From assembly GCF_000333035.1 (NCBI RefSeq), contig NZ_BANU01000006.1, positions 124,001 through 188,000 of the forward strand: a stretch of 64,000 bases of DNA, read 5' to 3'. Position numbers and translations under genes: made by a program. The DNA comes from Gordonia sihwensis NBRC 108236 (GTDB lineage Bacteria; Actinomycetota; Actinomycetes; Mycobacteriales; Mycobacteriaceae). Under the pieces are notes generated by a model. That model searched no databases. It was not told the DNA's origin and saw nothing but the letters and a program-made list of their open reading frames with translations. Below, piece by piece: positions 62,197-64,000 of the stretch (its first letter is position 1; every line of letters begins with the position of its first letter).

Positions 62197-62979
62197 ATGC
62201 GGCTCACACCAGCTGATGTGCACAACGTCGCGTTCAGCAAACCGCCGATCGGCAAGCGCGGTTACAACGAGGACGAGGTCGATCAATTCCTCGACTTCGT
62301 GGAGGCTGAACTCGCACGGCTGATCGACGAGAACAACGACCTGAAGCAGCGCGTCGGCGAACTCGAGACCGAACTCGACGAGGCGCGTTCCGGTGCCCCG
62401 GATCGCACTCAGGCGTTCGCGGCCGTCGCGGAGCCTGCTCCCGCGCCCGCACCGGAGCCCGCCGCGGCGCCGGCTCCCGCCGCTGACGAAGAGGCCAGCA
62501 TGCGTGCGGCACGTGTGCTGGCGCTGGCCCAGGACACCGCAGACCGAGTCACGGGCAGCGCCCGGAGCGAGGCCGAGAGCCTGATGGCCGACGCTCGCCA
62601 GCGCTCGGACGCGATGGTGGCCGAGGCGAAGTCGAACGCCGACGCCACGCTCGCCGACGCTCGCCAGCGCAGCGAGGCACTCCTCGCCGATGCACAGACC
62701 CGGGCTGAGACCCAGGTGCGCCAGGCGCAGGAACGCGCGGACTTCCTGCAGCGCGACGCGGAGCAGAAGCACACCGAGATCATGACGACCATCAACCAGC
62801 AGCGCACGGTGCTGGAAGGCCGCATCGAGCAGCTCAAGACGTTCGAGCGCGAGTACCGCACTCGACTCAAGACGTACTTGGAGTCGCAGCTCGAGGAACT
62901 CCAGCAGCGCGGCAGTGCCGCCCCGGTGGAGAACGGACAGGCGAGTTATGCCGCTGAGGGCGGATACTCGCAGAGCTGA
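62197..62979 (+). CDS. wag31: polar growth protein DivIVA/Wag31
   Basis: Coiled-coil scaffold that marks poles and directs apical wall synthesis in mycolate bacteria. The 260-aa protein begins with the DivIVA lipid-binding domain ([36 protein letters not shown]) and its coiled coil ([22 protein letters not shown]). An Ala/Pro linker follows (residues about 75-105), then a long Ala/Gln/Arg coiled coil with a repeated (S/A)xADARQRS pattern ([16 protein letters not shown]..., [16 protein letters not shown]). It ends in EGGYSQS. ATG 62197 has AAGGGGAG 9 nt in front. Confidence 0.95.
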   Translation: MRLTPADVHNVAFSKPPIGKRGYNEDEVDQFLDFVEAELARLIDENNDLKQRVGELETELDEARSGAPDRTQAFAAVAEPAPAPAPEPAAAPAPAADEEASMRAARVLALAQDTADRVTGSARSEAESLMADARQRSDAMVAEAKSNADATLADARQRSEALLADAQTRAETQVRQAQERADFLQRDAEQKHTEIMTTINQQRTVLEGRIEQLKTFEREYRTRLKTYLESQLEELQQRGSAAPVENGQASYAAEGGYSQS

Positions 62980-63035
62980 TCTGGGGCTGACACCGACGTG
63001 TACACGCACATCTTCCCCGAACCGACGAGGGTGAC

Positions 63036-63818
63036 ATGCTGAGCCTTGCGCTGGCCGCCACCCTCGTCGGTTTCGGCCTTCTGGTGGTCGCACTGGTGAC
63101 CAGTAATCTCCCGCTCGCGATCGCCTGCGTGGCGGTCTGCGTCGTCGGCCTGATCCTTCTGGTCATCGACACACTGCGGGCCACCCGGCGCGGTGGCGCC
63201 GGCGCCGAGGACGAGCCCTTGTTCACGATCCGCGGGCGTGAATCCGCGGCGCGCGAGGAGCCCCTCGACGCCGAGGACGAGGGTCCGGCCCGTGAGCACG
63301 TGCCCGTCGACTCGGGCGATGTCGGCGGCGGCGAGTCGGCGGGTCTCGGTTCGATCGTCTCGGCCACACCCGAACCCGTCTCGGAAGTGCCCACCGATCC
63401 GGGCAACGGCGAACTGTCCGCTCTGTCGGGCGGATTCTCCGCTCCGCAGCCGGGTGCGGAGCGCGCTCCCGAGGGCGCCGGAGACGTCAACGACTACCTC
63501 CGCTCGACGGGGTCGTTCCCCGTGCAGTCGGCGAGCGGGCCGCGCACGGGACCGCAGCCGGTTCCGCAGGGGCCTGCGCAGACTCCGCAGCAGCCGGCGC
63601 CGTCGGCAGCAGCGGAGAGCGGCGCACCGGAGACGAGTGCACCGCAGGCGGACGCGCTGCCGGAGACATATGTCGGGCGGCGGCGTCTGGCCGGCGATCC
63701 GACGGACGACATCGTGGTGCGGTCGTCGGACCCCGAGTTGCCGGCCATGCAGTTCGTCTGGGACGACACCCAGGACGATGGCGGGCGGTCGCCGAAGAGC
63801 GACCCTTCCGACGACTGA
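63036..63818 (+). CDS. two-helix membrane protein with long disordered tail, unknown function
   Basis: 260 aa at the Rv2144c position. Two helices at the start (LSLALAATLVGFGLLVVALV and LAIACVAVCVVGLILLVIDTL) are followed by about 200 residues of Pro, Ser, Gly and acidic low-complexity sequence (for instance PQPVPQGPAQTPQQPAP). A short ordered motif is conserved-looking near the C-terminus (DALPETYVGRRRLAGDPTDDIVVRSSDPELPAMQFVWDD). No enzyme motif. It lies between wag31 and the ileS leader, suggesting a role near the poles or wall by synteny only. Confidence 0.75.
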   Translation: MLSLALAATLVGFGLLVVALVTSNLPLAIACVAVCVVGLILLVIDTLRATRRGGAGAEDEPLFTIRGRESAAREEPLDAEDEGPAREHVPVDSGDVGGGESAGLGSIVSATPEPVSEVPTDPGNGELSALSGGFSAPQPGAERAPEGAGDVNDYLRSTGSFPVQSASGPRTGPQPVPQGPAQTPQQPAPSAAAESGAPETSAPQADALPETYVGRRRLAGDPTDDIVVRSSDPELPAMQFVWDDTQDDGGRSPKSDPSDD

Positions 63819-63868
63819 GCCACCGCCCGAGCAGACCTCCCGGCCCAGTGCGGTCGGGCCCCGTGCAG

Positions 63869-63874
63869 TAGACT
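63869..63874 (+). promoter_or_regulatory. -10 box of the T-box leader transcript
   Basis: TAGACT; the predicted RNA start is about 63881, immediately at the first base of the T-box structure. Confidence 0.5.
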
Positions 63875-63880
63875 GATTGT

Positions 63881-64000
63881 TCGCAGCGACGACCCGGCAA
63901 TCACCGGTGAGCTCCCGGAAGAACGGACCCGCTGGGTCTCAGTAGAACCGGGCGGGTGCGGCCCGACACAGCCGTCACGATGAGAGGCACGCCCCTCGGG
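63881..64000 (+). promoter_or_regulatory. isoleucine T-box riboswitch (ileS leader), cut by the window end
   Basis: The RNA begins with a very short stem I: CCGG (63894-63897), loop CAATCA, CCGG (63904-63907), with the isoleucine codon AUC at 63900-63902 in the loop. Further on AGTAGAACCGGGCGGGTGCG (63941-63960) is the tRNA-acceptor-binding T-box core. This is the ultrashort stem I type found before actinobacterial ileS genes, where uncharged tRNA-Ile controls translation initiation rather than termination. The coding region, expected to be ileS by synteny, is outside the window. Confidence 0.85.

Overview
The window is chromosomal, high-G+C actinobacterial DNA of the mycolate-producing group (Mycobacteriales). 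Gene order tracks the Mycobacterium tuberculosis Rv2206-to-Rv2144 block almost gene for gene. The inserted carotenoid genes, the glucokinase and the aac(2') gene suggest Gordonia or a close relative; this placement is an inference from content and synteny, not from a search.

Layout. (1) 1-5035: start of a DUF3043 gene, glycerate kinase, an ErpA-like Fe-S protein, adenosine kinase, and convergent asnB, with an inverted-repeat/tandem-repeat element in between. (2) 5346-12386: respiratory module of the bc1-aa3 supercomplex, with ctaC-ctaF facing ctaE/qcrCAB. Between them lie an aminoglycoside 2'-N-acetyltransferase gene and a transposase relic. (3) 12531-17469: an unknown gene behind a leaderless 8-codon uORF, trpD, a RAM-domain/AraC regulator pair, and a DnaQ-UvrC fusion. 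(4) 17504-20909: cell-wall NlpC/P60 hydrolases, the first behind a c-di-AMP (ydaO) riboswitch, plus a lipoprotein metallopeptidase-like gene. (5) 20906-31986: PimB', FadD15, SRPBCC proteins, an ArsA-like protein, ROK glucokinase, PlsC, a GT87 mannosyltransferase, RNase AS and AroG. (6) 32027-41419: PknL and its substrate-like partner, a carotenoid operon (idsA-crtI-mptA-crtB) enclosing a lipomannan mannosyltransferase, MetF, LppM and a GNAT. (7) 41514-63818: an SOS-box promoter, a HEPN protein, DUF3040, then the dcw cluster mraZ-rsmH-ftsL-pbpB-murE-mraY-murD-ftsW-murG-murC-ftsQ-ftsZ, followed by pgeF-yggS-sepF-yggT-wag31 and a membrane protein. The window ends inside an isoleucine T-box leader, presumably of ileS.

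The most striking observation is at murE. Its reading frame carries about 165 extra residues that look like a degenerate MurF C-terminal domain. The MurF N-terminal and ATP-binding domains are absent, and no separate murF lies between murE and mraY. Other noteworthy signals are two sets of MraZ-operator-like repeats upstream of mraZ, a LexA box inside a promoter, a perfect terminator hairpin overlapping the start of aac(2'), and about fifteen TANNNT boxes placed 5-9 nt before ATG/GTG codons, the signature of leaderless transcription.

No tRNA, rRNA, CRISPR array, intact mobile element or origin was seen. Start codons were chosen by family alignment from memory, Shine-Dalgarno or leaderless spacing, and overlaps with upstream stops.
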